Shown: positions 54,275 through 62,215 of the stretch, one piece after another
Numbering within the stretch: position 1 is the stretch's first letter
Layout of the letters: each line of letters begins with the position of its first letter
NCBI GenBank assembly: GCA_023460575.1
Contig: JAEWPQ010000033.1
Location: 36,139 to 100,138, forward strand
DNA length: 64,000 bases
Source: Bacillota bacterium
GTDB lineage: Bacteria; Bacillota; Clostridia; Lachnospirales; Lachnospiraceae
Direction of reading: 5' to 3'
Translations under genes and position numbers: made by a program
Notes under the pieces: model-generated
Databases searched by the model: none
What the model saw: only the letters and a program-made list of their open reading frames with translations
Told to the model about the DNA's origin: nothing

Positions 54275-55357
54275 TCATCCGTCCTTACCCAGGCCAAAAA
54301 CCATATTCTGTGACCGCTCATAGCAGTATTTGACATACAAAAGCAAAGACGCAAATTCGCTGCTGACCATGTAATCGTCAAAATAGATCTGCACTGCCCC
54401 CGGATTATGGAGAACCATATACTCCTTTTCACTGCATAAAGGCTTAAGTCCTGTAAAAAAATATCCCATTTTTTTTGATATTTCATATGCTTTCACAGCA
54501 TGGCAGTCGTTACAGTTTAAAAACAGGCTGGCGGTCTGTTTCCTGCACAAGGGAAACTGCCTGTGCAGATTTAAAAGTCGCTTTTCAAAATCTCTGCCAA
54601 CTAAAAGTACTCTGATTTCAAGATTACTTTGAACAGCATCATTGGAACATGTCATGTCACTATAATCCGGCATGTCAGGCTCCCCCCATTCAGTAATCAT
54701 TTTATCCTCATGAAAGCTGTAATTCACTCCAAGGCTCTCATAAACCGTTCCTGCAAATTTCTGATGTTCAACAGGTAGGTAAAGCGTTCCTGCATCCCAT
54801 TTATCCAGTGCCATGATCTGAATTGCCTGTGAATGCTTGGTGTTCCTTCCATTCTCATAGGAATGGGTTATTTTATCCAGATCAAAGACATTTAATATGA
54901 AGCCAGCTGCCCGGAGCCCCGACCGGTACAGGAGCACCTGTGTAATGTCGTGAAACGTTACCGGAAGACAGTAGGCCGCTGAATAATTCCGTGTTCTTAA
55001 CAGTTCCAGCCCATACTGGAAGAAAGACCGTGCAAGCCCATAACCGCGGTACTTTTTACGAAATATCTGGGAAGCAATTTCACACATGGACTCTTCCGGA
55101 TAAAATTGTTTTAAAATCATCATTCCTGCAATTTCCTTATCTTCCGTTTGTGCAGCCAGAAATGTGATATGGTGATTGTCAGACTCACTTTTTATGTACT
55201 CCGGATCATATAAGTCTCGTTTGAAATAGGTTTCTCCATATTCATCCCGGATACAGGTAATCATTCCCTCCTCATCCCCTTTACGGTATTCTCTGAGTAA
55301 CACAAAAAGTGTATCCCCGGTTTTATTCTTTAATTTAACTTTTCTTTCCTTTACCAT
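54275..55357 (-). CDS. GNAT-type acetyltransferase-like protein
   Basis: A 360-residue protein. Residues 15-150 have the GNAT fold, with the acetyl-CoA loop in FRKKYRGYGLARSFFQYGLELL. The C-terminal 200 residues form a second, divergent domain. GNAT proteins of this plan are known beside SpoIIE phosphatase and STAS genes. The start is 8 bases after the STAS stop, and it ends 13 bases before the phosphatase gene. The acceptor is unknown. Confidence 0.75.
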   Translation of the reverse strand: MVKERKVKLKNKTGDTLFVLLREYRKGDEEGMITCIRDEYGETYFKRDLYDPEYIKSESDNHHITFLAAQTEDKEIAGMMILKQFYPEESMCEIASQIFRKKYRGYGLARSFFQYGLELLRTRNYSAAYCLPVTFHDITQVLLYRSGLRAAGFILNVFDLDKITHSYENGRNTKHSQAIQIMALDKWDAGTLYLPVEHQKFAGTVYESLGVNYSFHEDKMITEWGEPDMPDYSDMTCSNDAVQSNLEIRVLLVGRDFEKRLLNLHRQFPLCRKQTASLFLNCNDCHAVKAYEISKKMGYFFTGLKPLCSEKEYMVLHNPGAVQIYFDDYMVSSEFASLLLYVKYCYERSQNMVFGLGKDG

Positions 55358-55365
55358 AATGACAC

Positions 55366-55662
55366 CTACTGAATAGTTAAGATTTCCGTAAAGCCGGTTA
55401 TCTTAAACACTTCCATGACTCCGCTGTTTACGTTGAGGACAACCATACTGCCCTGTTTGTTCATCTTTTTTGCTGCACCAAGAAGAATACGCAATCCGGC
55501 AGAAGAAATGTATTCTAACTTTTCCATGTCAATCTGTAAGCAGGTAATACCAGACGTCTTTTCCTCAATTACTGCTTCAAACTGAGGGGCAGTTGTGGTA
55601 TCAAGTCTGCCTTCCAGTTGAAGCAGCAGGTTTTCTTTCTCTCTGTTCTCATATATTTTCAT
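55366..55662 (-). CDS. STAS-domain anti-sigma factor antagonist
   Basis: A 98-residue protein with the SpoIIAA fold. The phosphorylation loop is LEYISSAGLRILL, whose first Ser is the expected target. Preceded by LEGRLDTTTAPQFEAVIEE. It should be the substrate of the PP2C and HATPase domains of the phosphatase two genes later. The start (ATG 55662) is 2 bases after the previous stop. Confidence 0.9.
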   Translation of the reverse strand: MKIYENREKENLLLQLEGRLDTTTAPQFEAVIEEKTSGITCLQIDMEKLEYISSAGLRILLGAAKKMNKQGSMVVLNVNSGVMEVFKITGFTEILTIQ

Positions 55663-55664
55663 AT

Positions 55665-55952
55665 TTAAAGCCCGCTTTCCTGATTTTCTTCCCACGAAGG
55701 TTTTCTCGTGAATCCTACATGATAGGTTACCTTTTCCATTGTCAATTCGTGCTCTCCCACCAGATAACGTCCTATGGTAACATCCTTCCCAATAATCGTT
55801 CCTTTCGGATAATCATTCAAACAGCGGTTTAGAACTGCAATCTGTGCTGCCCTGGATTGATCCGAAAGGGGATTATTAGGATTGACACTTCCGACAGGAA
55901 CCATTTTTACATAATGCATATCCGTGAGAGCAGTTTTTTCATCCTGCTTCAT
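55665..55952 (-). CDS. Small unrecognised protein in the DUF2589 cluster
   Basis: A 95-residue soluble protein (KMVPVGSVNPNNPLSDQSRA, later GTIIGKDVTIGRYLVGEHE). No family recognised. It lies between a DUF2589 gene (38 bases upstream) and the STAS gene (2 bases downstream). AGGAGCTGAAGC before the ATG supports translation. Confidence 0.7.
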   Translation of the reverse strand: MKQDEKTALTDMHYVKMVPVGSVNPNNPLSDQSRAAQIAVLNRCLNDYPKGTIIGKDVTIGRYLVGEHELTMEKVTYHVGFTRKPSWEENQESGL

Positions 55953-55990
55953 GCTTCAGCTCCTATTGATATGTCTTGAGATACGGTTAA

Positions 55991-57112
55991 TTAAGGCTGT
56001 TGCGCCGGCAGCTGTTTTCCTGCAATGGCGTCACTGTATTCGGCTTTTTTGTCAAACAGCTCTGTCTCCAGTCTGCTCACATTGCCCTGCGCTTCTATCG
56101 CTGCCTTTTGTACAGCAGCCAGCTGTTTGTAATAAAGCTCTGTTTCCTGGTATTTATCTGCCTTGTCGTCTTTTAATTCTTTCAGTCCGAACAATTCAGA
56201 TACTGTAGTTCCGTCTGAAGTTTCTCCGCTGTCCGCCAGCATTTTAATTAAATCACCAGCCTGATTCTGGAGATTATTCCAAGGTGCACTGATCTCACTC
56301 ATTACCTGGCTGTATGCGTCAGATTTTTCCTGGTCTGCTTCATTTGTTTCATCCAGACCGCTTAACTTCTGGGATAAGACTGCCTGATATGTATTTAGCT
56401 GAGAAATGGCAGCTTTCTTCAATCGGGCAACATTGCCATCAAACGTATCCCTGGCAGCGGAAAGCCGTGTCTCAATCTGGGAAATATCGTGGCGCAGAGC
56501 CTTTAACCGTTCTGCACGGATTTTTGCACTCTCGCTCAAATCCTGTCCGTTTCCATCCTTTAAAGAGCTTCCAACCAGGGATGGAGCCACATTTGCAGCC
56601 ATCATATCAAGGACTCTTGCAAGACCTTCCGGGGTACCATGATTGGTAGCGCGCACATCTACATGATACTTCGCTGAATTATCTGAACTTCTTGTATTGG
56701 AACTGTGGGCACTGACGCTGCCGGTAACGGATATTTTGATAAAACCGATACGCGCAGAACCGGTCAATGACGCTCCCATGTCAAATGATGTATCCTTTTT
56801 CTCACTCTGCTTAACCTCCATATCGAACAGGACATTCACCTCGTCGATCTGCAAATTGGGGATGGGAACAATGGCCAGCATAGGCACGTCCACCTTCATC
56901 TCATCCAGATTGCTGGTACCATCCTCATTCACGCTGCGCTTCTGGTACATGAAAGCCACATTCCGTACTTTTCCGGTGGAATCAAAACCCACCCGGTTGA
57001 TAAAATCTGCCGTAGAATTTGCCAGTGATGTACTGGCATCTGCTGCAGCCGCAAGAGGGGCACCGATTAATTTGTCCATCTCCAGACCTGCAAATTGTTC
57101 TGCAATCGCCAT
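55991..57112 (-). CDS. DUF2589-type protein, long form
   Basis: A 373-residue protein. The N-terminus MAIAEQFAGLEMDKLIGAPL, then SLANSTADFINRVGF, and the core VDVPMLAIVPIPNLQIDEVN, FDMEVKQSEKKDTSF, SDNSAKYHVDVRATNHGTPE match DUF2589 as I recall it. Residues 200-370 are added helix and coiled coil (RLKALRHDISQIETRLSAARD, later KAAIEAQGNVSRLETELFDK). No signal or membrane helix. The function of DUF2589 is unknown to me. Confidence 0.8.
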   Translation of the reverse strand: MAIAEQFAGLEMDKLIGAPLAAAADASTSLANSTADFINRVGFDSTGKVRNVAFMYQKRSVNEDGTSNLDEMKVDVPMLAIVPIPNLQIDEVNVLFDMEVKQSEKKDTSFDMGASLTGSARIGFIKISVTGSVSAHSSNTRSSDNSAKYHVDVRATNHGTPEGLARVLDMMAANVAPSLVGSSLKDGNGQDLSESAKIRAERLKALRHDISQIETRLSAARDTFDGNVARLKKAAISQLNTYQAVLSQKLSGLDETNEADQEKSDAYSQVMSEISAPWNNLQNQAGDLIKMLADSGETSDGTTVSELFGLKELKDDKADKYQETELYYKQLAAVQKAAIEAQGNVSRLETELFDKKAEYSDAIAGKQLPAQQP

Positions 57113-57148
57113 AAAAATACCTTCTTTCTTTTGGTTTATGAATCTTTT

Positions 57149-57424
57149 CTATGCTTTATCAAAACCATGTGTCATACACCTCACCATTTTTTCCAGTAAT
57201 GAAAGAAGTTTTTGTAGAATTGTTTGTTTCTTTGGAATAAGTCCCGCTATTTCTCCAATTGCAATGTACTCCACCCACAAAATCTCTTTCTGTGATAAAT
57301 CATAACAATTGTTTTCAATTATAAGACGAAAATTTAATTCTTCCGGCAGATTCATGAAATACTGTTCCAGATCTCTTTTGGTGTTCTTAGCTTCTTCCTG
57401 TGGTTTTTTCTTATTTGTAATCAT
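57149..57424 (-). CDS. Small unrecognised protein between the two DUF2589 genes
   Basis: A 91-residue protein, basic at both ends, with a central hydrophobic-acidic stretch (EILWVEYIAIGEIAGLIPKKQ). The ATG at 57424 overlaps the end of the upstream DUF2589 gene by 14 bases; a TTG at 57436 is possible. No family recognised; it may be a chaperone or linker for the pair. Confidence 0.55.
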   Translation of the reverse strand: MITNKKKPQEEAKNTKRDLEQYFMNLPEELNFRLIIENNCYDLSQKEILWVEYIAIGEIAGLIPKKQTILQKLLSLLEKMVRCMTHGFDKA

Positions 57425-58277
57425 GATCCAGTCCAAAATTGATTTCGCTGCTCATAATCTGTTCCTGATATTCCATTATGCGGTTTGCAATATTGGACTG
57501 TGCCATAAGAAATTTATCCCGGTCAAACTCATAGGGACTTTCATCAAATGCAGCCCGGCTTACCTGCTGCAGCTTTTCCTGTTCCGCAATCATATCTGTT
57601 ATCTTTTGATACAGCTGCTTTAATTTCTTCACCTTGGTCTTCCGTTCGTTCACCTGCTGCCTCATCAGCTTTTGAGTGTCAGAACCTAAGCTTCCATCAA
57701 TGGTAACCGGTGTGTTATCCAGCTGTCTGGCTACCTGATTTGCACTGAGCAAATCAATCAGCCGCATAATTCCTTCCGTAGCCGGTATGGAACCCACCTG
57801 CATTTTAAAAGATACTCTTGGCAGAAAATCACTGTCACGCTGTTCCGGTGAGCAGATCCGGGCATTGATGTTGCATTTTCCTTCCTTTTCATTCACAACA
57901 CTGATTTCTGCGGAAAATCCTATTTCTGCTTTCTCCACATTTAGATTTGTAACCGGAATAATTGACATAAGCGGTATCTGAAGCTGAAGCTTGTCCACAC
58001 TGCAGCCTTCTTCTGCTTCCGGCCTGATTTGATCATAAGCCAGATTAATACAGTCCAGATGGATAATTTCCTCCTGACCGCTCTGTCTGATGGTGGCCAT
58101 ACCTTTAATTGCCTCCACCACATGAGCCTTTAACTGTTCACTAGACTTTGCCAGTGCATGGAGCGGTGCATATACAAGATCATTCAGGGGGATGAAATCG
58201 CTGTCTTTGTATCCTCTTTTTCCCTTTCCCTCTGCTGGCGGTGACGTTTTCGTCTTCGAGCCTGCTTCCTCAGTCAT
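57411..58277 (-). CDS. DUF2589-like protein, second paralogue
   Basis: A 288-residue protein with the same plan as the long form: IPLNDLVYAPLHALAKSSEQ, then LQLQIPLMSIIPVTNLNVEKAEIGFSAEISVV, the ATEGIMRLIDLLSANQVA region and a coiled-coil tail (RKTKVKKLKQLYQKITD-type). It is more divergent. The start is placed at the ATG at 58277, which has AAGGAGAAAGCAAAAC before it; the open frame runs to 58382. It is the first gene of the cluster. Confidence 0.7.
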   Translation of the reverse strand: MTEEAGSKTKTSPPAEGKGKRGYKDSDFIPLNDLVYAPLHALAKSSEQLKAHVVEAIKGMATIRQSGQEEIIHLDCINLAYDQIRPEAEEGCSVDKLQLQIPLMSIIPVTNLNVEKAEIGFSAEISVVNEKEGKCNINARICSPEQRDSDFLPRVSFKMQVGSIPATEGIMRLIDLLSANQVARQLDNTPVTIDGSLGSDTQKLMRQQVNERKTKVKKLKQLYQKITDMIAEQEKLQQVSRAAFDESPYEFDRDKFLMAQSNIANRIMEYQEQIMSSEINFGLDHDYK

Positions 58278-58535
58278 GTTTTGCTTTCTCCTTTCTCGTA
58301 CGATGGTTTTGATAGCTTTAAGATACGCCGTTTTATTTTCATTTTCAGCAGAATTGGATATAGAACGGATAAAGCGGGACAAAAAACCATTCTCTTTCCA
58401 GAACTTATTTAAATTTGGTTTTTATCCCTGTTTCTGCGTCATTTATCTGAATTTATTGAAATCTGTTCTCATTCTTTTTAAATTGAAAACAGAAAAACAA
58501 GCTTGTTTTCAAAAATAAAATTTGGAGGTATTATT
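58278..58535. promoter_or_regulatory. Divergent region with a 16-bp perfect palindrome
   Basis: Between the DUF2589 cluster and the DUF6765-type gene lies AAAACAAGCTTGTTTT at 58494-58509, a perfect 16-base palindrome 26 bases before the + strand ATG. It could be an operator. No clear sigma-A boxes were found, so the site may be used by another factor. Confidence 0.4.
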
Positions 58536-59618
58536 ATGAATTTGGACTTTCATTATTATGGGACATATTGTGCTGCAATAATTGCAGGTTTTTCTCACGA
58601 ACAGGCCGGGAAAATTGCGTGGGCAGCGCAGACAGTGGACGAATGTACCGAAGATTATTTAAACGCTGCAAAGATTCCTGCAGCGAATCAGGTCATAACC
58701 TGTGAAACAAATACGGAAAATTTAAAAGATAATATTTATGATCTTTCCACATTTAATAGTGAAACTTTATTGAAACTAAGGAAAATCTGGATGCCTTTCC
58801 ATTTTCTTCCCGGTAATCTGGATAATCATTTAAACATAAAAGATCCTGTATTAATGAATAAAAGAAATTATCCCGATTTACAATGCATCTGCACTCACAA
58901 CAGCACAATGGTATCAAAAATTATATCTGATACCATTAACAAATTTGCATCTGCTAATCCTTTGAGTGATAAAATTTTATATTTAACCGGTATCCGGATG
59001 CATGTTCTGGCCGATACCTTTGCACATGAATTCTTTGCCGGTACACCTTCCTATTTTATTAATGATGTGGGAAACAGCGGATTTAAGATTTATAAAAAAG
59101 ACACCGGCTTAAGCGACTATGTAAGCACTCCGGCAGGAATCAGTAATTATTCAGTATTTTATCTTGGACACGGCAGACTTGGACATTTGCCGGATGACGG
59201 CAGTATGAGTTATGAATATCATCCCCACTGGTCCATGGAAGGTTACCGTGTTATACGGTACAATGCAGAAATTTTTGCCCAGGCATTCTATGAGATGATT
59301 GATGCTCTTAAATGCATCAGAAACCACGCCTCTTTCGAACCTGCCGATACATACTTAGATGGTAAAAATGCTCTTTTTCTGGAACTTAAGAATCCGATAA
59401 AATGGGACAATTTAAAAAATGTTTTAAAAAGTAAAACAGGTGATGAGGCATGTAAAGCATGGAGTCAATATATGAAAAAGATGGATTTCCCGGATTTACA
59501 GAATTATAACAAAAAACAGGCTTCACTGACTGCCATAAATGACTTTTTAGATGCAGCACGAGCGCATCAGGATATGGTGTGTGCAGAACTGCAGGCAGCT
59601 AATATTCCTGCAATCTAA
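58536..59618 (+). CDS. DUF6765-type protein
   Basis: A 360-residue protein with no signal peptide. The N-terminus MNLDFHYYGTYCAAIIAGFS and GKIAWAAQTVDECT match DUF6765, and HVLADTFAHEFFAG and LGHGRLGHLPDD carry conserved His/Asp residues that could bind metal, as in zinc phospholipase-type folds. Its substrate is unknown. TTTGGAGGTATT precedes the ATG. It is divergent from the DUF2589 cluster and may be part of it. Confidence 0.75.
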   Translation: MNLDFHYYGTYCAAIIAGFSHEQAGKIAWAAQTVDECTEDYLNAAKIPAANQVITCETNTENLKDNIYDLSTFNSETLLKLRKIWMPFHFLPGNLDNHLNIKDPVLMNKRNYPDLQCICTHNSTMVSKIISDTINKFASANPLSDKILYLTGIRMHVLADTFAHEFFAGTPSYFINDVGNSGFKIYKKDTGLSDYVSTPAGISNYSVFYLGHGRLGHLPDDGSMSYEYHPHWSMEGYRVIRYNAEIFAQAFYEMIDALKCIRNHASFEPADTYLDGKNALFLELKNPIKWDNLKNVLKSKTGDEACKAWSQYMKKMDFPDLQNYNKKQASLTAINDFLDAARAHQDMVCAELQAANIPAI

Positions 59619-59621
59619 TGA

Positions 59622-59670
59622 GATGAAGAAACCGGAATATTGCTTAAGCTGCAACATTCCGGTTTCTTCA
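59622..59670. terminator. Bidirectional terminator (copy 2 of a repeated hairpin)
   Basis: GAAGAAACCGGAATATTGC (59625-59643) pairs with GCAACATTCCGGTTTCTTC (59651-59669), with one mismatch. It separates the DUF6765 gene from the convergent RuBisCO-like gene. Shares 24 identical bases with 42230-42253. Confidence 0.85.
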
Positions 59671-59703
59671 ATAATGTTTGAATTAAAATGATTCTAAATA
59701 AAC

Positions 59704-61014
59704 TTAATTCGTCAGTTCAAAAATACTCTTATTTGGATCATAAACACCCCACTGATCAATGGACGCCTTCAGTTCCGGGTGATCCTGTGCATACTCTTTT
59801 GCTGATACGTTAAGCTTCCATGCCTCTGCCGCCTGATTCAATGCGGCTATACCGCCCTTTAATCCCATGGGGTGTGCATGCATGGAAGCACCGGCTCCAA
59901 TAACAATATCCGGACCCAAATCATCCATGACCTGTCCTACCAGGCCCGGATGCATGCCCGCTGCGGGACTTGGGAAGGTAGGTTTTAATCCGTGGAAATC
60001 AGATAATAGGCATTGTCCAATTCTTACATAGCGGTCAACAAGGCTTGGAACTTTACCGTATGCGCAGTTATATACCACCAGATCCGCACCTTCCAGTCGC
60101 ATGAATTTTCCATGAATAATATGGGATGACATACCTGTATTGCTGCCCATATAGCTTGCACCGCTGTAACATGGGTGAGCAAGCAGTGGAACATTGATGC
60201 TGTCATCTTCCGCCAGTGCACTCATAGTTCCATATCCGGTAGCATGAACATTTACCATAAGGGCCTCTGCTCCCATATCAATCGCCTTATGTGCTTTTTC
60301 AAACATTCGGTCCTGACGGTCCGTAATATTGGGAATATAAAGAACCTTTTTACCAGTTTCTTTATATGCTCTTTCCGATGCACGCAGACAGGCTTCAATT
60401 CTTTTGAATAATGGGGCGTGTACCGGATCGGCAATCAGCTCATCATCCTTTACCATATCCACACCGGATATTGCTAAATTGTAGAACTGCCGTTCAATTA
60501 CATCTATCGGAATACCGGTACAGGGTTTTATCATCGCCAGAGTCATTGGGCGGTCCTGAATGCCCAGACGGTCTCTGAGTCCCTGTGTTCCAAAGCGGGG
60601 GCCTTTGAATCCTTCCACAAAGCTTTTAGGAAACTGCAGGTCTAAAAGCTTTAAGTTATCCATAATGGAAATGTTTCCAAATACGGAGGAAAGAAGCTCC
60701 GGCAGCTGCTGGCCAAAATTTCGCCATGGAAAAGCGATTTGAATTACGCAGGTGCGCACTTTATCCGGAGATGCCGCCTCGTAACCGGGAATATTAAATA
60801 CATTGATCACGCGGCCCACAAATCTACGGCGTACTTCATCGGTTTCATCCGGCACACGCAGCCAGGTTCCTGTTGTCTGTTCCACTGCCAGAGCACCCGC
60901 ACGCATTAATACATCTTTTGTTTCAGCAGTCATTAAATATGTAGCAACAATAAAATCCTCCAGGTTTAATGATTCGCTCTGACAGAAAATAATAGGATCA
61001 TAATTTCTTTTCAT
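59704..61014 (-). CDS. RuBisCO-like protein (form IV type)
   Basis: A 436-residue protein with the RuBisCO large-subunit fold. By eye alignment K163 (MIKPCTG), K189-D-D-E192 (metal and carbamate site), H280 (LAHP) and K321 (AYGK) are kept, while equivalents of K177, R295 and H327 are Cys, Pro and Val. It cannot be a CO2-fixing RuBisCO; some relatives act as enolases, isomerases or decarboxylases in sugar-acid paths such as apionate breakdown. It is the last gene of an operon with HAD, DUF1097 and FGGY kinase genes. AAAGGAGACTTTATT precedes the ATG. Confidence 0.88.
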   Translation of the reverse strand: MKRNYDPIIFCQSESLNLEDFIVATYLMTAETKDVLMRAGALAVEQTTGTWLRVPDETDEVRRRFVGRVINVFNIPGYEAASPDKVRTCVIQIAFPWRNFGQQLPELLSSVFGNISIMDNLKLLDLQFPKSFVEGFKGPRFGTQGLRDRLGIQDRPMTLAMIKPCTGIPIDVIERQFYNLAISGVDMVKDDELIADPVHAPLFKRIEACLRASERAYKETGKKVLYIPNITDRQDRMFEKAHKAIDMGAEALMVNVHATGYGTMSALAEDDSINVPLLAHPCYSGASYMGSNTGMSSHIIHGKFMRLEGADLVVYNCAYGKVPSLVDRYVRIGQCLLSDFHGLKPTFPSPAAGMHPGLVGQVMDDLGPDIVIGAGASMHAHPMGLKGGIAALNQAAEAWKLNVSAKEYAQDHPELKASIDQWGVYDPNKSIFELTN

Positions 61015-61055
61015 AATAAAGTCTCCTTTTCATACCGTTAAAAATTTGATTTCTT

Positions 61056-61688
61056 CTATAGCAGCTCTTTAAAAGAGAATATAAATTGATCGCAGACAGG
61101 TTTCATTAATTCGCAGTCATTGATACATACCCCGTCAAATACACCGATTACTTTAAAACCGGCTTTCTTACAGATCTCCGCAGCCTGAACGGAGTCTTCA
61201 AAAACCGTACATTCTGAAAACGGAACCTGAAACTGTTCGGCACAATACTCAAATATCCTTGAACTGTTTTTATCAGCATTAACATCAGCTATTGTAACAA
61301 TTAAGTCAAACATCTTTATTAAGTCTGTCCTCTCCAGAGCCGGCATCACAAAATCCCGTTCCATTGCGGTAGCCAGGCAGATTTGCACAGCATCACTGCG
61401 CAGTTGGTTTATATACTCGCAGGCATTTTCTTTAACAGGAATGATATCATGATAATTTTTTCCCATCTGTGTTCTCCAATCCGCCGCGATATCCTCCTGA
61501 TTTTCCTCTAAGGAAAATTTCTCCTTAAACATGGCAGCCGTACCCTTAATCCCTAAAGGCTTTGCAATACTTAAAATGTTATCCGGCGGTACTATATTCC
61601 TCTCCGTAAGATACTGGTCAATCACTGTTTCCCAGTAAGAAGCTGATTCAAACAGAGTCCCATCAAAATCAAAGATTGCTGCCTTCAT
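61056..61688 (-). CDS. HAD-superfamily phosphatase
   Basis: A 210-residue HAD hydrolase. Motif I is FDFDGTLFES, motif III has the Lys, and motif IV reads TVFEDSVQAAEICKKAG. The phosphoglycolate phosphatase/beta-phosphoglucomutase subgroup fits. It starts 4 bases inside the end of the DUF1097 gene. In the pathway it may remove phosphate from a sugar-acid intermediate. Downstream is the RuBisCO-like gene. Confidence 0.88.
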   Translation of the reverse strand: MKAAIFDFDGTLFESASYWETVIDQYLTERNIVPPDNILSIAKPLGIKGTAAMFKEKFSLEENQEDIAADWRTQMGKNYHDIIPVKENACEYINQLRSDAVQICLATAMERDFVMPALERTDLIKMFDLIVTIADVNADKNSSRIFEYCAEQFQVPFSECTVFEDSVQAAEICKKAGFKVIGVFDGVCINDCELMKPVCDQFIFSFKELL

Positions 61689-62200
61689 GCCTGACTCCCC
61701 TCATACCACGTACGGAACCGAATAGAGATATATCCCAGGAATAATCCAAAAAATGCATAAAGGGCCACAATAAATGCCACATTCATAAAATTCGCTCCAG
61801 GTACATAAGTAATAATTCCAAAATAGATACCCGCTGATATGAACATTGGCGGAAGCAGGTTAAAAAGCTCAATCCGCTCCAGGCTGAGGAATACAGTACA
61901 GCCAAGAAGCAGTGATACAGGCATTGCAAAAGTCCCGAGTACAGGAGCTGCAAACTGGGCAAATAAAATCATGGATATTGCAGCAACAATTCCTGTAATA
62001 TAATTTAAATATGATTTTGCCCCTCCCTTCAAAGTACAGCCCGCAAAGAAATACACTGCCCAGGCCTGAAATGAAATCCAGGCAAAACCATGATTTCCTG
62101 ATGGCGCAAGAACAGGAGAAAGATTCTGATCAACTACCTGCAGTATAAATGCCAGTACACCAATGAAAATAGGTATCAATATAAATTTATGGAATTTCAT
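61685..62200 (-). CDS. DUF1097 family membrane protein
   Basis: A 171-residue protein with about six hydrophobic helices. HGFAWISFQAWAVYFFAGC and SYLNYITGIVAA match DUF1097 (YcdZ-like), possible small transporters or channels. It could take up the operon's substrate. It lies 15 bases after the FGGY kinase gene. Confidence 0.78.
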   Translation of the reverse strand: MKFHKFILIPIFIGVLAFILQVVDQNLSPVLAPSGNHGFAWISFQAWAVYFFAGCTLKGGAKSYLNYITGIVAAISMILFAQFAAPVLGTFAMPVSLLLGCTVFLSLERIELFNLLPPMFISAGIYFGIITYVPGANFMNVAFIVALYAFFGLFLGYISIRFRTWYEGSQA

Positions 62201-62215
62201 AGTATTCCTCCCCGT

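Noticed and set aside
54262..54486. N-terminal extension of the PP2C phosphatase
   Set aside because: It overlaps the GNAT gene in another frame and lacks a ribosome site; the ATG at 54261 gives a normal membrane start.
59704..61014. Carbon-fixing RuBisCO
   Set aside because: Several catalytic residues are replaced and no phosphoribulokinase or small subunit is present.
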